A DNA stretch of 64,000 bases from positions 40,795 to 104,794 of the forward strand of contig NZ_AULT01000022.1 of NCBI RefSeq assembly GCF_000422425.1, given 5' to 3'. Shown piece after piece: positions 45,161 through 53,865 of the stretch (the stretch's first letter is position 1; the number at the start of each line of letters is the position of its first letter). This stretch comes from Oceanospirillum beijerinckii DSM 7166 (lineage in GTDB: Bacteria > Pseudomonadota > Gammaproteobacteria > Pseudomonadales > Halomonadaceae). The notes beneath the pieces are model-generated. The model was not told the origin of the DNA, did not search any database, and saw only the letters and a program-made list of their open reading frames with translations. The translations under genes and the position numbers were made by a program.

Positions 45161-46212
45161 TGATGAAATCAGTGATTGTGTCGCTAAGTAAGCGGCTCAT
45201 AAGCCAAAAGAGTAGAAGAAACCGCGCCGTAAAGTACAGCCCGTTGAAACACAAGACCGCCAGGAACATCACCTCAGTGCCAGGTGCTAGGTTTAAAACG
45301 GTCCTGTTGAGCATAGCCGCGTTACTGTTGAGCTTATCGGTCTCTGCCACGCCATTAAAGGCACCTTTGAAGGTGGGTATCACCCTTCATCCTTACTACA
45401 GCTATGTTGCTAACATCATTGGCGAACGTGCTGAGATCGTGCCCTTAGTGGGTGAGGGCTTTAATCCCCATAGCTATGAGCTACAACCGGCGGATCTAAA
45501 GCGCCTGCTGACGATGGACGCTTTAGTCCTAAACGGTATCGGTCACGATGAGTTTGCCACCCACGCGGTGGAAAAGTTAATGCACAGCCAGCCCGAGCTA
45601 AAAGAAAAGCTCACGCTGATTTATGCCAATAAAGACGTCCCCTTGTTAGCGGCAACCAACACTCTGAATGCCTGGAATCCACATACGTTTGTCTCCATTG
45701 ATGCCACCATTCGTCAGGTGTACACCATTGCAAAATCTCTGGGTCAACTGGACCCGGATAATGCGAAATACTTCCAGAGCAATGCGATCAAATACGCCCG
45801 TAAGCTGCGTGGACTGAAAAACCGTTATCTGCGTCAGCTACTCAACACCGACTTGAGCCATATCCGTATCGCCAGTACCCATAACGCCTATGGCTATTTT
45901 CTACAGGAATTTGGTATTGCCATTGATACGGTGATTGAACCGGCTCATGGTGTGGAGCCCAGCGCCAGCCAGCTGCAACAGACGATCGACCGCATAAAAG
46001 CCGCTAACGTTAATCTGCTGTTCACCGAGCTGGATATGGATAACCGTTACGTCAGTACTATCGAACACGCAACCGGTATTCGCCTGTTCCACTTCTCTCA
46101 TATGACCTACGGCTCCTACGACCCGGATAAGGTCTATAACGAGATGGAACAAAACCTGAAAACCCTGAGTCAGGCGCTGCTCAAGGCCCATCAGAAAACA
46201 GATAAGGGCTAG
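45160..46212 (+). CDS. Metal-binding periplasmic SBP of an ABC importer (ZnuA-like)
   Basis: Start taken at the ATG at 45160, overlapping the previous stop (TAATG). About 350 residues: a long basic N-region and signal peptide (hydrophobic ~50-63, ending VSA), then a TroA-type cluster A-I fold. Putative metal ligands are GFNPHSYELQ (His), NPHTFVSID (His), STHNAYGYF (His) and FTELDMDNR (Glu): a His-His-His-Glu set, the ZnuA zinc type rather than the His-His-Glu-Asp type of Mn/Fe proteins. It lacks the long His-rich loop of many ZnuA proteins. Followed by ATPase and permease. Zn is the best guess, but Fur-type boxes control the locus. Confidence 0.88.
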   Translation: MMKSVIVSLSKRLISQKSRRNRAVKYSPLKHKTARNITSVPGARFKTVLLSIAALLLSLSVSATPLKAPLKVGITLHPYYSYVANIIGERAEIVPLVGEGFNPHSYELQPADLKRLLTMDALVLNGIGHDEFATHAVEKLMHSQPELKEKLTLIYANKDVPLLAATNTLNAWNPHTFVSIDATIRQVYTIAKSLGQLDPDNAKYFQSNAIKYARKLRGLKNRYLRQLLNTDLSHIRIASTHNAYGYFLQEFGIAIDTVIEPAHGVEPSASQLQQTIDRIKAANVNLLFTELDMDNRYVSTIEHATGIRLFHFSHMTYGSYDPDKVYNEMEQNLKTLSQALLKAHQKTDKG

Positions 46213-46215
46213 CGT

Positions 46216-47034
46216 ATGGGACCCGCGATTACACTCAAGCAATTTAGTTTGACCATCGGCGATAATACGCTGCTTAAGCCCTTTGATCTGACATTGGCAG
46301 CGGGCAAGCTGCATCTACTGACCGGCCCTAATGGTGCCGGTAAATCCTCTCTGCTTAAATCAATTCTGGGCCTGATGCCCCATAGCGGTGAAGTCACACT
46401 GCATTGGCCATCTGTCCCCGAAGAAAAAGAGACACACGCAGGCCTGATCATACCCGCTTATATTCCGCAATTGGCCACTTTCGACGCCACACTACCGATG
46501 ACGATTGAGGACTATCTTTATGCCAGCACACAAAGTCGGGCTTTTTTTCGCAAAAAAACACCGGCACAACAGCTGCAACTGAATCAACTGATGCAGCAGG
46601 TGGGCCTGGCGGATAAAGCACAGCGTAAACTAGGGCAACTCTCCGGTGGTGAGCGCCAACGTCTTTTATTTGCCCGAGCCCTCGCACAGAACAGCTCATT
46701 CTGGCTACTGGATGAGCCTATGACTGGATTGGATCAGCAGGCACAACAACAGATCGAGAGCATGATTCTGCGGCTGAAAAAACACGGCTGCACCCTGATT
46801 ATGGTCCATCACGATCATGACTTTGTACGTCGGCATGCCGATAACGTAGTGGTGATCAATGGCGGCCTGGAGGCCTGGGGCAGCCCTGAAAAAATCTACG
46901 GATTGCCCCGGATCACGGTTGATCTCAGCGCACCCGCCTATTCAACTGTTGAGCCTCCTGCAACAACAAGAGCTGCCTCAGTTCAACAACCAATATCACA
47001 ACAGTTCACAGCAGCTGAAGGGGCGGCCTTATGA
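46216..47034 (+). CDS. Metal ABC transporter ATP-binding protein (ZnuC-like)
   Basis: A 272-residue ATPase: Walker A GPNGAGKSSLLK (~37-48), Q-loop IPQLATFD, signature LSGGERQRLLFARAL, Walker B FWLLDEPMTGLD and an H-loop MVHHDHDF. Its layout fits the ZnuC/MntB/TroB family. The C-terminal ~45 residues form a Pro/Ala/Gln-rich extension (PATTRAASVQQPISQ) not needed for activity. It begins 3 bp after the SBP stop and overlaps the permease start by 4 bases (ATGA). Confidence 0.93.
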   Translation: MGPAITLKQFSLTIGDNTLLKPFDLTLAAGKLHLLTGPNGAGKSSLLKSILGLMPHSGEVTLHWPSVPEEKETHAGLIIPAYIPQLATFDATLPMTIEDYLYASTQSRAFFRKKTPAQQLQLNQLMQQVGLADKAQRKLGQLSGGERQRLLFARALAQNSSFWLLDEPMTGLDQQAQQQIESMILRLKKHGCTLIMVHHDHDFVRRHADNVVVINGGLEAWGSPEKIYGLPRITVDLSAPAYSTVEPPATTRAASVQQPISQQFTAAEGAAL

Positions 47035-47933
47035 TTGATCTTCTGCATCAACAGGTCAGCGCTCTGGTTGATCAGGGCTGGCTACCGGATATGTTCCAAT
47101 ACCCCTTTGTCACCTATGCGCTGATTGCTGCACTGCTCACCGGCCCTTTACTCGGTGCTCTGGGAACTCTGGTCGTGGTAAAACGACTGGCGTTCTTCTC
47201 CGAAGCAGTGGGTCACGGCGCATTGACCGGTATCGCCATTGGTATTCTGCTAGGTGAACCGGCTACTCAACCGATTGCAGGTCTGTTTAGCTTCTGTCTC
47301 AGTTTTGCGCTGTTACTACACTGGGTCAAAAGTCGTACCCAGGTGCCTTACGATGCTCTAGTGGGTGTATTTCTCGCCTTTGCTATCGCCCTGGGTGCAG
47401 CACTGTTGCTCTATGTGGCTAAAAAGGTCAACGTGCATATTCTGGAAAACGTGCTGTTTGGCTCCATCCTCACAGTCACCCCAACCGACTTGCTGATTCT
47501 GGCGGTGATTACTTTCACCAGCCTGCTACTGGCTCTGCGTTATGCGAATCAGGCACTAATGGCAGCCCTGCAACCGGAAATGGCCAGAGTGCAAGGTGTT
47601 GGTGGCAGACGGGTTAATGTGACTTTGCTGGATTATGCCTTTGTCTTGCTGATCGCCTTAATTACCGTGGCTGCGGTAAAAATTATCGGCGCGGTACTGG
47701 TGGGCGCTCTACTGCTGATACCGGCCACAACCGCCCGCCTGATCAGCAAAGATCTCAAGCAGTTTTTCAGCCTGACCCTGCTGATCTCAACCAGTTGCTG
47801 TGTGGCTGGTGTGGTCCTGCCTATGGCTTTGGAGTTGCCGATTCCTTCTGGAGCAGCCATCGTGCTGCTGGCCAGCGGCTTGTTCCTGAGCATCGTACTG
47901 CTGAATCAGTTAAAGCTTTTAAAAACCGCGTAA
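47031..47933 (+). CDS. Metal ABC transporter permease (ZnuB/MntC-like)
   Basis: A 300-residue inner-membrane protein with about eight to nine membrane helices and the ABC-3 family motif around residue 55-70 (AFFSEAVGHGALTGIAIG), plus the EAA-like cytoplasmic loop before GALLLIPATTARL. It partners the ATPase upstream (4-base overlap) in a cluster-9-type importer of Zn, Mn or Fe. ATG 47031. Confidence 0.93.
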   Translation: MIDLLHQQVSALVDQGWLPDMFQYPFVTYALIAALLTGPLLGALGTLVVVKRLAFFSEAVGHGALTGIAIGILLGEPATQPIAGLFSFCLSFALLLHWVKSRTQVPYDALVGVFLAFAIALGAALLLYVAKKVNVHILENVLFGSILTVTPTDLLILAVITFTSLLLALRYANQALMAALQPEMARVQGVGGRRVNVTLLDYAFVLLIALITVAAVKIIGAVLVGALLLIPATTARLISKDLKQFFSLTLLISTSCCVAGVVLPMALELPIPSGAAIVLLASGLFLSIVLLNQLKLLKTA

Positions 47934-47935
47934 AA

Positions 47936-48706
47936 ATGACTCACCGCTTAATGAGACGAGACACTATGTTGCGATATAAAACACGCCTGAATAATGATCG
48001 GTTGAGCCAGAAAACATTAGCTATAACGGCACTGCTATTAAGCGCTTTTCTCGGCTGGAGCCCATCAGTTTTTGCTCAACAGAGTCACTCTGCACAAGAG
48101 AAGAGTCCACGAGTAGCAACCACTCTTCCGGTAATTCATCTGATCACCCAGTCTCTACTGACCAACACACCTGTGACCGTGGATTATCTGCCAGCCAAAC
48201 GCTATCCCGTCTCCCGGCTGTCTTATTGGATAAACCAGAAACTGCCTCAGCAAATCAACCAACTACCACACTATGCTGCCTCTATAACAGTCGCCTCAGT
48301 CTGGCCACAGCACAACGTTTACCCTCAGCTGAGGCAACAGAATATTCGTATCGTTCCTGTGGATGCTGCTATGCAGTTAAAGCCTCAAGGGGCAAAAGTC
48401 AGTCTCACCGCCAGACAAGGTACAGAGCAGGATTATTTCTGGTTAGCCCCGGATAACCTGAAAGTAATGAATCGGATTATTGCAGAAGATCTTAGTCTGT
48501 TATGGCCAGACTACAGTTCACAGATTCGCCGTAATGAGCACGATAACGATCAGAGTATTAGCCGCTTTCAGCTGGCTTTAGATGACACGCTATGGCAGCA
48601 GGAATGGGAGGGGTTATGCAGCACACAGGAAGAGCTGAAGCCGTTACTGCTATCCCTTAGCCTGCCGGTGTTAGCTGTGCCAGATGACTCAACTATACAA
48701 CTATAG
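47936..48706 (+). CDS. Second SBP-like protein, metal ligands lost, truncated by a frameshift
   Basis: A ~256-residue product from the ATG at 47936 (or 47966) with a signal peptide ending VFA. RVATTLPVIHLITQSLL and LAPDNLKVMNRIIAEDLSLL follow the TroA/ZnuA fold, but the ligand positions are not His: PAKRYPVSRLSYW replaces the first His motif and DYFWLAPD the second. Reading ends at a TAG (48704-48706) just after an exact tandem CAACTATA pair (48690-48705). Removing one 8-bp copy restores a frame to the TAA at 48907-48909 and a ~320-residue protein with LWVTDEKP and a C-terminal helix. It starts 2 bp after the permease gene. Confidence 0.75.
   Translation: MTHRLMRRDTMLRYKTRLNNDRLSQKTLAITALLLSAFLGWSPSVFAQQSHSAQEKSPRVATTLPVIHLITQSLLTNTPVTVDYLPAKRYPVSRLSYWINQKLPQQINQLPHYAASITVASVWPQHNVYPQLRQQNIRIVPVDAAMQLKPQGAKVSLTARQGTEQDYFWLAPDNLKVMNRIIAEDLSLLWPDYSSQIRRNEHDNDQSISRFQLALDDTLWQQEWEGLCSTQEELKPLLLSLSLPVLAVPDDSTIQL
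48690..48705 (+). repeat. 8-bp tandem duplication causing the SBP frameshift
   Basis: CAACTATA is repeated exactly, back to back, in the coding sequence of the second SBP-like gene. Eight is not a multiple of three, so the duplication shifts the frame into a TAG seven codons later than the shift. Two further GATAGCCCA copies (48706-48714, 48721-48729) are nearby. Confidence 0.85.
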
Positions 48707-48909
48707 ATAGCCCAACCATGGATAGCCCAGCAGTAAACGGTATGCGCTGCCTCTGGGTAACCGATGAGAAGCCAAAGACAGTACCCTCGGCAGAAACCCC
48801 ATCTATATCACCGCAATGGACGCTCAATAGTCTGAAGCGTTATTACGATAAAGATCTAAACGGATGGCTACAGCATAATCTGGAGCAACTCAACCAGCTC
48901 AGCAACTAA
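48707..48909 (+). pseudogene. Out-of-frame C-terminal part of the second SBP-like gene
   Basis: In the +1 frame relative to the truncated gene, the open stretch encodes MRCLWVTDEKP (the SBP ligand-region strand) and NSLKRYYDKDLNGWLQHNLE, a typical C-terminal helix of TroA-fold SBPs, ending at TAA 48907-48909. It joins the upstream gene if one CAACTATA copy (48690-48697 or 48698-48705) is deleted. It has an ATG (48718) but no ribosome site. Confidence 0.75.
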
Positions 48910-49053
48910 AACCTTTTCTGGCTCCTCGACGTCAGGTATCCCACCTTGTACCGGGTACAGATATTGCAGCTATTGTCTCACGAGGCTATTAACCGACAAT
49001 GTTTGCCGCTCAGACTGCACCAGTGTGTGCTTTAGAAAGTTACCGGGACCATT

Positions 49054-50262
49054 ATGAAACAGGAAACTGCCATTATACTGCTGGTCAGTAAGCAGATCTC
49101 CATGCGCAAAGTGATTCGAAGCCATCTGTACCGCCGGGGTTTTATCCATATCCTTGAGGCTAGAGATGGCCGGGAGGCTCAAACCCTGCTCTTGCAAAAC
49201 CCGATCAATTGCATTATCAGCGACTGGGAAATGCAGGATATTACAGGCATTGATCTACTGCTACAGGTACGCTCTGATCCCGAGCTGCAAAATATGCTCT
49301 TTATGCTGGTAACGGCAGAAACCAAGCGCGACAATATCGAAAAAGCGATTCTGGCTGGCGTCGATGACCTACTGATTCAACCCTTTACACCGGCCAAACT
49401 GTGTGAAAAAGTGCTGCGCCTGATCCAGAAAAACCGCCATATCCCGAGAGAAATGCAGATCCATATGGCGGGTTCCACCAAGAGTGATTTAACCTCTCCG
49501 ATACTGCAATCGTTATTGGATGAGGGAATGACCTTTGATCAGGAGCAGAGTGAGCAGGAAACTGTCGAAGAGATCCATATCGCTAACAGCCAACTGATTG
49601 CAGAAAATACCTACCTGAAAGCCGAGCTGGACCGTCTTAGCGCGCTTGATCTGAAAAGCCCTTTAACTGAACTGCTATCTCTGAATCAAAGCCTGTTACA
49701 ACAGCGTTCCCTATCGGCAGAGGTCAAACAGCAGTTAAAACAGATAGATCATCTCAGCCATCATCTTCTGGCCCGGGTAGATGGTTCGCTAAACTTATGG
49801 AAGATGGAAACGGACCAGTATGAGTTACAACCCGAGTCTTTTGATCTGATTGCGGTGGCTGAGCAGGTGATTAATGCCGAACGCCCTAACGCTAAAAACA
49901 AATCGATCACCATCGCCTTGGATGGGCCTCATAAATGCCACTGCTACGGCGAAGCACTCTTATGCCGAACGCTATTAGGTAATCTTGTACGCCTGGCTGT
50001 CGATGCTTCACCGAAGAAAGACACCGTACTGATCAAGGTTCATGCCGATGAATACCTGCATATCACGATTCATCATATGGGGCTGACCTCAATTGAGCAG
50101 CAAAACCAGTTTTTTAATAAATACTCTTTACCCAATAACCCGACAGTCTCAGAGGCCTACGCTGCACGAATTATCAGTATTATTCAAGGAGGCGATATTA
50201 AGGTCGTTAGCAAGGTGAACGAAGGTAGTCAGTTTATATTGCGGCTACCGAAAGGGGCTTAA
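49054..50262 (+). CDS. Receiver-kinase protein with degenerate catalytic residues (pseudokinase)
   Basis: A 402-residue soluble protein. The receiver (~5-130) keeps Asp ~55 (IISDWEM) but has VSKQ in place of the acidic Asp-Asp pair and Gln in LIQPF instead of the conserved Lys. A coiled linker (~170-195) leads to a HisKA-like segment, ALDLKSPLTELLSLN, in which the phospho-accepting His is replaced by Leu. The HATPase-like domain (~260-400) has GNLVRLAVDAS, with Leu where the N-box catalytic Asn should be, and no clear GxGxG. It is likely a non-catalytic adaptor, perhaps binding the signalling partners to its right. Confidence 0.75.
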   Translation: MKQETAIILLVSKQISMRKVIRSHLYRRGFIHILEARDGREAQTLLLQNPINCIISDWEMQDITGIDLLLQVRSDPELQNMLFMLVTAETKRDNIEKAILAGVDDLLIQPFTPAKLCEKVLRLIQKNRHIPREMQIHMAGSTKSDLTSPILQSLLDEGMTFDQEQSEQETVEEIHIANSQLIAENTYLKAELDRLSALDLKSPLTELLSLNQSLLQQRSLSAEVKQQLKQIDHLSHHLLARVDGSLNLWKMETDQYELQPESFDLIAVAEQVINAERPNAKNKSITIALDGPHKCHCYGEALLCRTLLGNLVRLAVDASPKKDTVLIKVHADEYLHITIHHMGLTSIEQQNQFFNKYSLPNNPTVSEAYAARIISIIQGGDIKVVSKVNEGSQFILRLPKGA

Positions 50263-50399
50263 GCTTTTTCAGTTCTAACTACGACCTTGCCTTATAACCT
50301 GGCCTTTACTCTGACCGTTGAAGCAACGGGTCAAACAGGTGACAGATTCCAGTCTGCTTATTAGCACCGTTATCCAACCTATTATCCCCCAAGAAGCGG

Positions 50400-51296
50400 T
50401 TAAAGTAGCAAATAACCTTCACCCACGATGACAGCTTGTCCCGCAACCGTCACCTTGGTGACCCCAGACTGACCACATAAGCCTTCACCGATCGTAATAC
50501 CCAGCTCAATCTGGCTCGGCCTCCCTATCTGAACACCTTGCTCAATATAGAAATGATAATGACCGGATTCCAAACTCTGCGCCAGATAGCCGGATACCGC
50601 AGCCGCCGCACTGCCCGTTGCCGCATCCTCAACCAGGTTCACTTCCTGGCATATCATACGGGCATAGAGGTGATTATCGTCACGGCTGAACAGATAAAAC
50701 GCGGGCCAATCACTATCCGCATAGAACAGCTCTTTCAGACTGGCCTGAATCTGCACCGCATCCACTGCGGCTTTATCTGTTAACTCAATCAAAGTAAAAG
50801 GTGCGCCACAGTCACCCACCATCGCTGCGGAAAAGATTTTTTCCTGCTCAATATTCAGTAACCGTGCTGCCTGAGCTTTATTTAATGCCGAACGCTTTAA
50901 CGAAGGTAAAACAGCGGTCGTAAACTCCGCTTTGGCAACCGGGAGACTGCGGTCAACCGTGACGGGGACCGGGCCAACCTGCTCTATCAACGTCCAGTGA
51001 CTACATGCTTCATCACCGTCCTGATGATTCAGGTGGGCCAGACAAATCGCAGTTCCTATAGTCGGATGCCCGGCAAAAGGCATCTCATCAGACGTAGTAA
51101 AGATGCGTACACGGGGTTTATCGCTATCATGGCCTGCTGTCACAAACGTGGTTTCAGACAGATTCATCTCGTTGGCAATTTTCTGCATCTGCTCATCACT
51201 CAGCCCCTCTGCCTGAGTAAACACCGCTAACTGGTTGCCACCAAACATCTGATCGGTAAACACATCTAACAGAGTATAAGGGTAAACTTTACGCAT
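50400..51296 (-). CDS. PhzF-family isomerase/epimerase-like protein
   Basis: Start at the ATG at 51296 (MRKVYPYTLLDVFTDQ); the frame runs on to 51362 with a poorly supported start. The ~298-residue protein has the diaminopimelate-epimerase-like two-lobed fold of PhzF: GNQLAVF, the catalytic Glu in NLSETTFV (~46), FAGHPTIGTA and DAATGSAAAAVSGYLAQ. PhzF isomerises a phenazine precursor in producers, but no phenazine genes are here, so the substrate is unknown. It is convergent with the pseudokinase gene and upstream of an SBP gene on the same strand. Confidence 0.9.
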   Translation of the reverse strand: MRKVYPYTLLDVFTDQMFGGNQLAVFTQAEGLSDEQMQKIANEMNLSETTFVTAGHDSDKPRVRIFTTSDEMPFAGHPTIGTAICLAHLNHQDGDEACSHWTLIEQVGPVPVTVDRSLPVAKAEFTTAVLPSLKRSALNKAQAARLLNIEQEKIFSAAMVGDCGAPFTLIELTDKAAVDAVQIQASLKELFYADSDWPAFYLFSRDDNHLYARMICQEVNLVEDAATGSAAAAVSGYLAQSLESGHYHFYIEQGVQIGRPSQIELGITIGEGLCGQSGVTKVTVAGQAVIVGEGYLLL

Positions 51297-51461
51297 AATC
51301 CTAATCCAACCAAATAGAGTCTCTTGCGAAACCTGAAACGCAAATACTGCAGACCAACACAACGACCAACATCATAGGTCAATAAAGTAAAGAACCAGCA
51401 CCAGAAACACCTATCCTGTGCTCTATACAAAGAGAGCTCAGCTTCAGGACCAATCAGTAAT

Positions 51462-52202
51462 TTAACGATGACCTTGTATGATTTGCTGCAATAGCCTGAT
51501 TCTGGCCTGATTATCTTGCTGGTTACGTAACGCCAGAACCAAGGGAAGCTGCTCAAGAACAGCGACCAGTTCAATATTACCCAGCTGCTCCTGATTAAGT
51601 TGATAGTGCATCACTTTCGGGTCTGTCAAGGCGACGGGGTGTCGCCCCATGGATAATTTACGAATTAAAGCACGCTCCGTTTCAGCCCAAACCACATGCT
51701 CTGGATAACGGGAGATGATAGCGGTAATTTGTACAGGATAAGCGTACGTTTTAACCAGGCCTACTCGATAATCCCGAAACAGATTATCCAGCGAAGAAAA
51801 ATGCACGTCAGAGCCAGATTGTTTAACCAGCGCTAACTGGGAATAGTCAATGGCTTTCGAACTGATAAAGCCCTCTTTCACTTCCGCAGGCCAGGCAGGG
51901 TAATAACCGATATAGTCTTTACCCTCAGCAACCATTTGTGCTCTGCGCCAGGGATAGAAATCAACCTCCAATCGGATATCATGAGGTTGAAGTAAAGCCC
52001 TAAGTGCCTGAATTGATGTCCCCTGCTCATGGAGGCGCTCACCCGCGTAAGGCTCCCAGTTTAATGACGCGACACGCCAAACCTCTTCTGACCACACGGG
52101 CCTTGAGGTCAGGATCAAAAACGCAAAAGTGCTGAGCAAAAACCTGAAAGAGAGTAACTTAGGGAGGGACAGCCGTTCGGAACCACAATACGCTTTGAGC
52201 AT
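51462..52202 (-). CDS. Periplasmic amino-acid-type solute-binding protein (SBP_bac_3-like)
   Basis: A 246-residue protein with a signal peptide (~1-38, ending PVWS) and a mature type II periplasmic-binding fold: EVWRVASLNWEPYAGERLHE, FYPWRRAQMVAEGKDYIGYY, PVALTDPKVMHYQ. No ABC permease genes are adjacent. Such lone SBPs next to sensor kinases commonly deliver ligand information to a kinase periplasmic domain; here the neighbour on the same strand is a stand-alone receiver and a hybrid kinase. Ligand unknown. ATG 52202. Confidence 0.85.
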   Translation of the reverse strand: MLKAYCGSERLSLPKLLSFRFLLSTFAFLILTSRPVWSEEVWRVASLNWEPYAGERLHEQGTSIQALRALLQPHDIRLEVDFYPWRRAQMVAEGKDYIGYYPAWPAEVKEGFISSKAIDYSQLALVKQSGSDVHFSSLDNLFRDYRVGLVKTYAYPVQITAIISRYPEHVVWAETERALIRKLSMGRHPVALTDPKVMHYQLNQEQLGNIELVAVLEQLPLVLALRNQQDNQARIRLLQQIIQGHR

Positions 52203-52281
52203 CTACATCACCTCCCCGGAAAGAGTATCGAGGTCAGGCCTTTACATACTAATCAATATTGCTTCACACCATAGCATGTCA

Positions 52282-52722
52282 TTATCGATTTAAATTGGCC
52301 TCATCAATAATCGCTTTTAAGCGCTCATTTTCCTGTTCCAGTTGCTTCTGACGAAGCAGAATTCTTTCAATACTGCCGATTTTTGAGCGCAACAGATTCT
52401 GGTTAATCGGCTTAAACAGATAGTCATAGCCACCAATATCCAGACCTTTATAGAAATACTCCTCCGTTGCCGCTGCGGATAAAAACAAAATAGGCACCCA
52501 GTGGTCAGGTTCACGGTTTAAAATCAGCTCTGCTGCCTCAAAACCATCCATAACGCCCATCATCACATCCATCAGGATCAGGTCAGGTTTCTCGCTATCG
52601 TAGAGCTCTACAGCCTCCAGACCATTACGGGCAACCAATACCTCATGCCCCATCCTTTTCAGCACCAGCTGCAATAGCTTTAAGTTGGCCTCTGTATCGT
52701 CTACAGCCAATACTTTTAACAT
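52282..52722 (-). CDS. Stand-alone response regulator receiver with C-terminal coiled tail
   Basis: A 146-residue CheY-like protein with an intact acidic pocket (VDDTE), Asp ~52 in ILMDVMMGVMDGFE and Lys in FKPINQ, followed by a helical tail (~120-146; LLRQKQLEQENERLKAII) that could dimerise. There is no output domain. It lies just downstream of the REC-HD-GYP gene (96-bp gap), on the same strand as the hybrid kinase. Confidence 0.9.
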   Translation of the reverse strand: MLKVLAVDDTEANLKLLQLVLKRMGHEVLVARNGLEAVELYDSEKPDLILMDVMMGVMDGFEAAELILNREPDHWVPILFLSAAATEEYFYKGLDIGGYDYLFKPINQNLLRSKIGSIERILLRQKQLEQENERLKAIIDEANLNR

Positions 52723-52817
52723 TTAACCCCGTACCCTCTCTTCTCGATTGCTTTTTCTCAGTTGGTCTATTCTCAGTTTATCTCTTCTACGTTCCAGAGT
52801 GCACTACTGGAATAGAC

Positions 52818-53864
52818 CTATTCTGTATCAGAAAGACGTTCCATAACCTCTAACATCTGCGGTAACACCTTCATAAAAGCGTCAATGACCTGAGGATCAA
52901 AGTGACGACCTTTTTCCTCCTCAAATAAGCCTAGCACCCTTTCCAATGGCCAAGGCTTCTTATAAGGACGCACACTGACCAGCGCATCAAATACATCTGC
53001 TGCTGCGGCAATACGCGCCACCAGAGGAATCTCAACCCCTTGCAAACCATGAGGGTAACCACTGCCATCCCACTTTTCATGATGATACAGCGCAACCTGT
53101 TGTGCAATCACCAGTAATTCTGAATCCGGCGCTCCTAAAATTCTGGCACCGATCTCGGGGTGACCCTGAATAATCTTATACTCTTCAGGCGTCAATTTAC
53201 CGGGCTTACACAGGATATCATCCGGTATACCCAACTTACCAATATCATGCATGGGGGCAGCGGCGGCTAATGTTTCAGCATCCTGCTCATTAAACCCCAT
53301 TTCCAGAGCAATAAGGCGGGCATATTCCGCCATTCTCTGCACGTGCAGGCCCGTCTCATTGTCCTTGTATTCCGCAGCTAAACCCAAGCGTCGGATAAGC
53401 TCTTTCCGGGATTGCTCCAGCTCCTGAGTACGGGCTTTTACTTCATCAGACAGAGCCCTGTGTTGTTGCGACAGAGCCAAATGCGTCTTCACTCGCGCTA
53501 ACACGATGGGGGGACTAATCGGTTTGGTGATATAATCCACAGCTCCCAGCAATAACCCCTTCTCTTCGTCGAGAGCATCAGTCATTGCACTGATAAAGAT
53601 CACCGGCACATCTTTGGTTCTGGGATCCGCTTTCAGTTGACGGCAGACCTCATAACCATCAATCCCAGGCATCATGATGTCCAGCAGAATCAAATCCGGC
53701 ACAGTGCCGGAAAAAACCCGATTTAATGCCTGCTCACCGTCCTTAGCCACAACGGTTTTATAAAAAGGCTTTAACAGCCCCACCAGAATAGAGATATTTA
53801 GGGGCGTATCATCCACAATCAATACAGTGGCTTTTTCTGTCGTGCCAGACTGTACTTGGGTCAT
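52818..53864 (-). CDS. Response regulator with HD-GYP c-di-GMP phosphodiesterase domain (RpfG-type)
   Basis: A 348-residue RpfG-like protein: receiver (~10-130; VDDTP, Asp ~61 in LILLDIMMPG, KPIS) and an HD-GYP domain (~160-330) with MHDIGKLGIPDDIL (HD, ~205), the DEFHH-type metal sites and HHEKWDGSGYPHG (GYP, ~268). It hydrolyses cyclic di-GMP. Its start is 1 bp after the stop of the hybrid kinase at 53866, with AAGGA inside the kinase gene, so the two are translationally coupled. Confidence 0.94.
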   Translation of the reverse strand: MTQVQSGTTEKATVLIVDDTPLNISILVGLLKPFYKTVVAKDGEQALNRVFSGTVPDLILLDIMMPGIDGYEVCRQLKADPRTKDVPVIFISAMTDALDEEKGLLLGAVDYITKPISPPIVLARVKTHLALSQQHRALSDEVKARTQELEQSRKELIRRLGLAAEYKDNETGLHVQRMAEYARLIALEMGFNEQDAETLAAAAPMHDIGKLGIPDDILCKPGKLTPEEYKIIQGHPEIGARILGAPDSELLVIAQQVALYHHEKWDGSGYPHGLQGVEIPLVARIAAAADVFDALVSVRPYKKPWPLERVLGLFEEEKGRHFDPQVIDAFMKVLPQMLEVMERLSDTE

Positions 53865-53865
53865 C

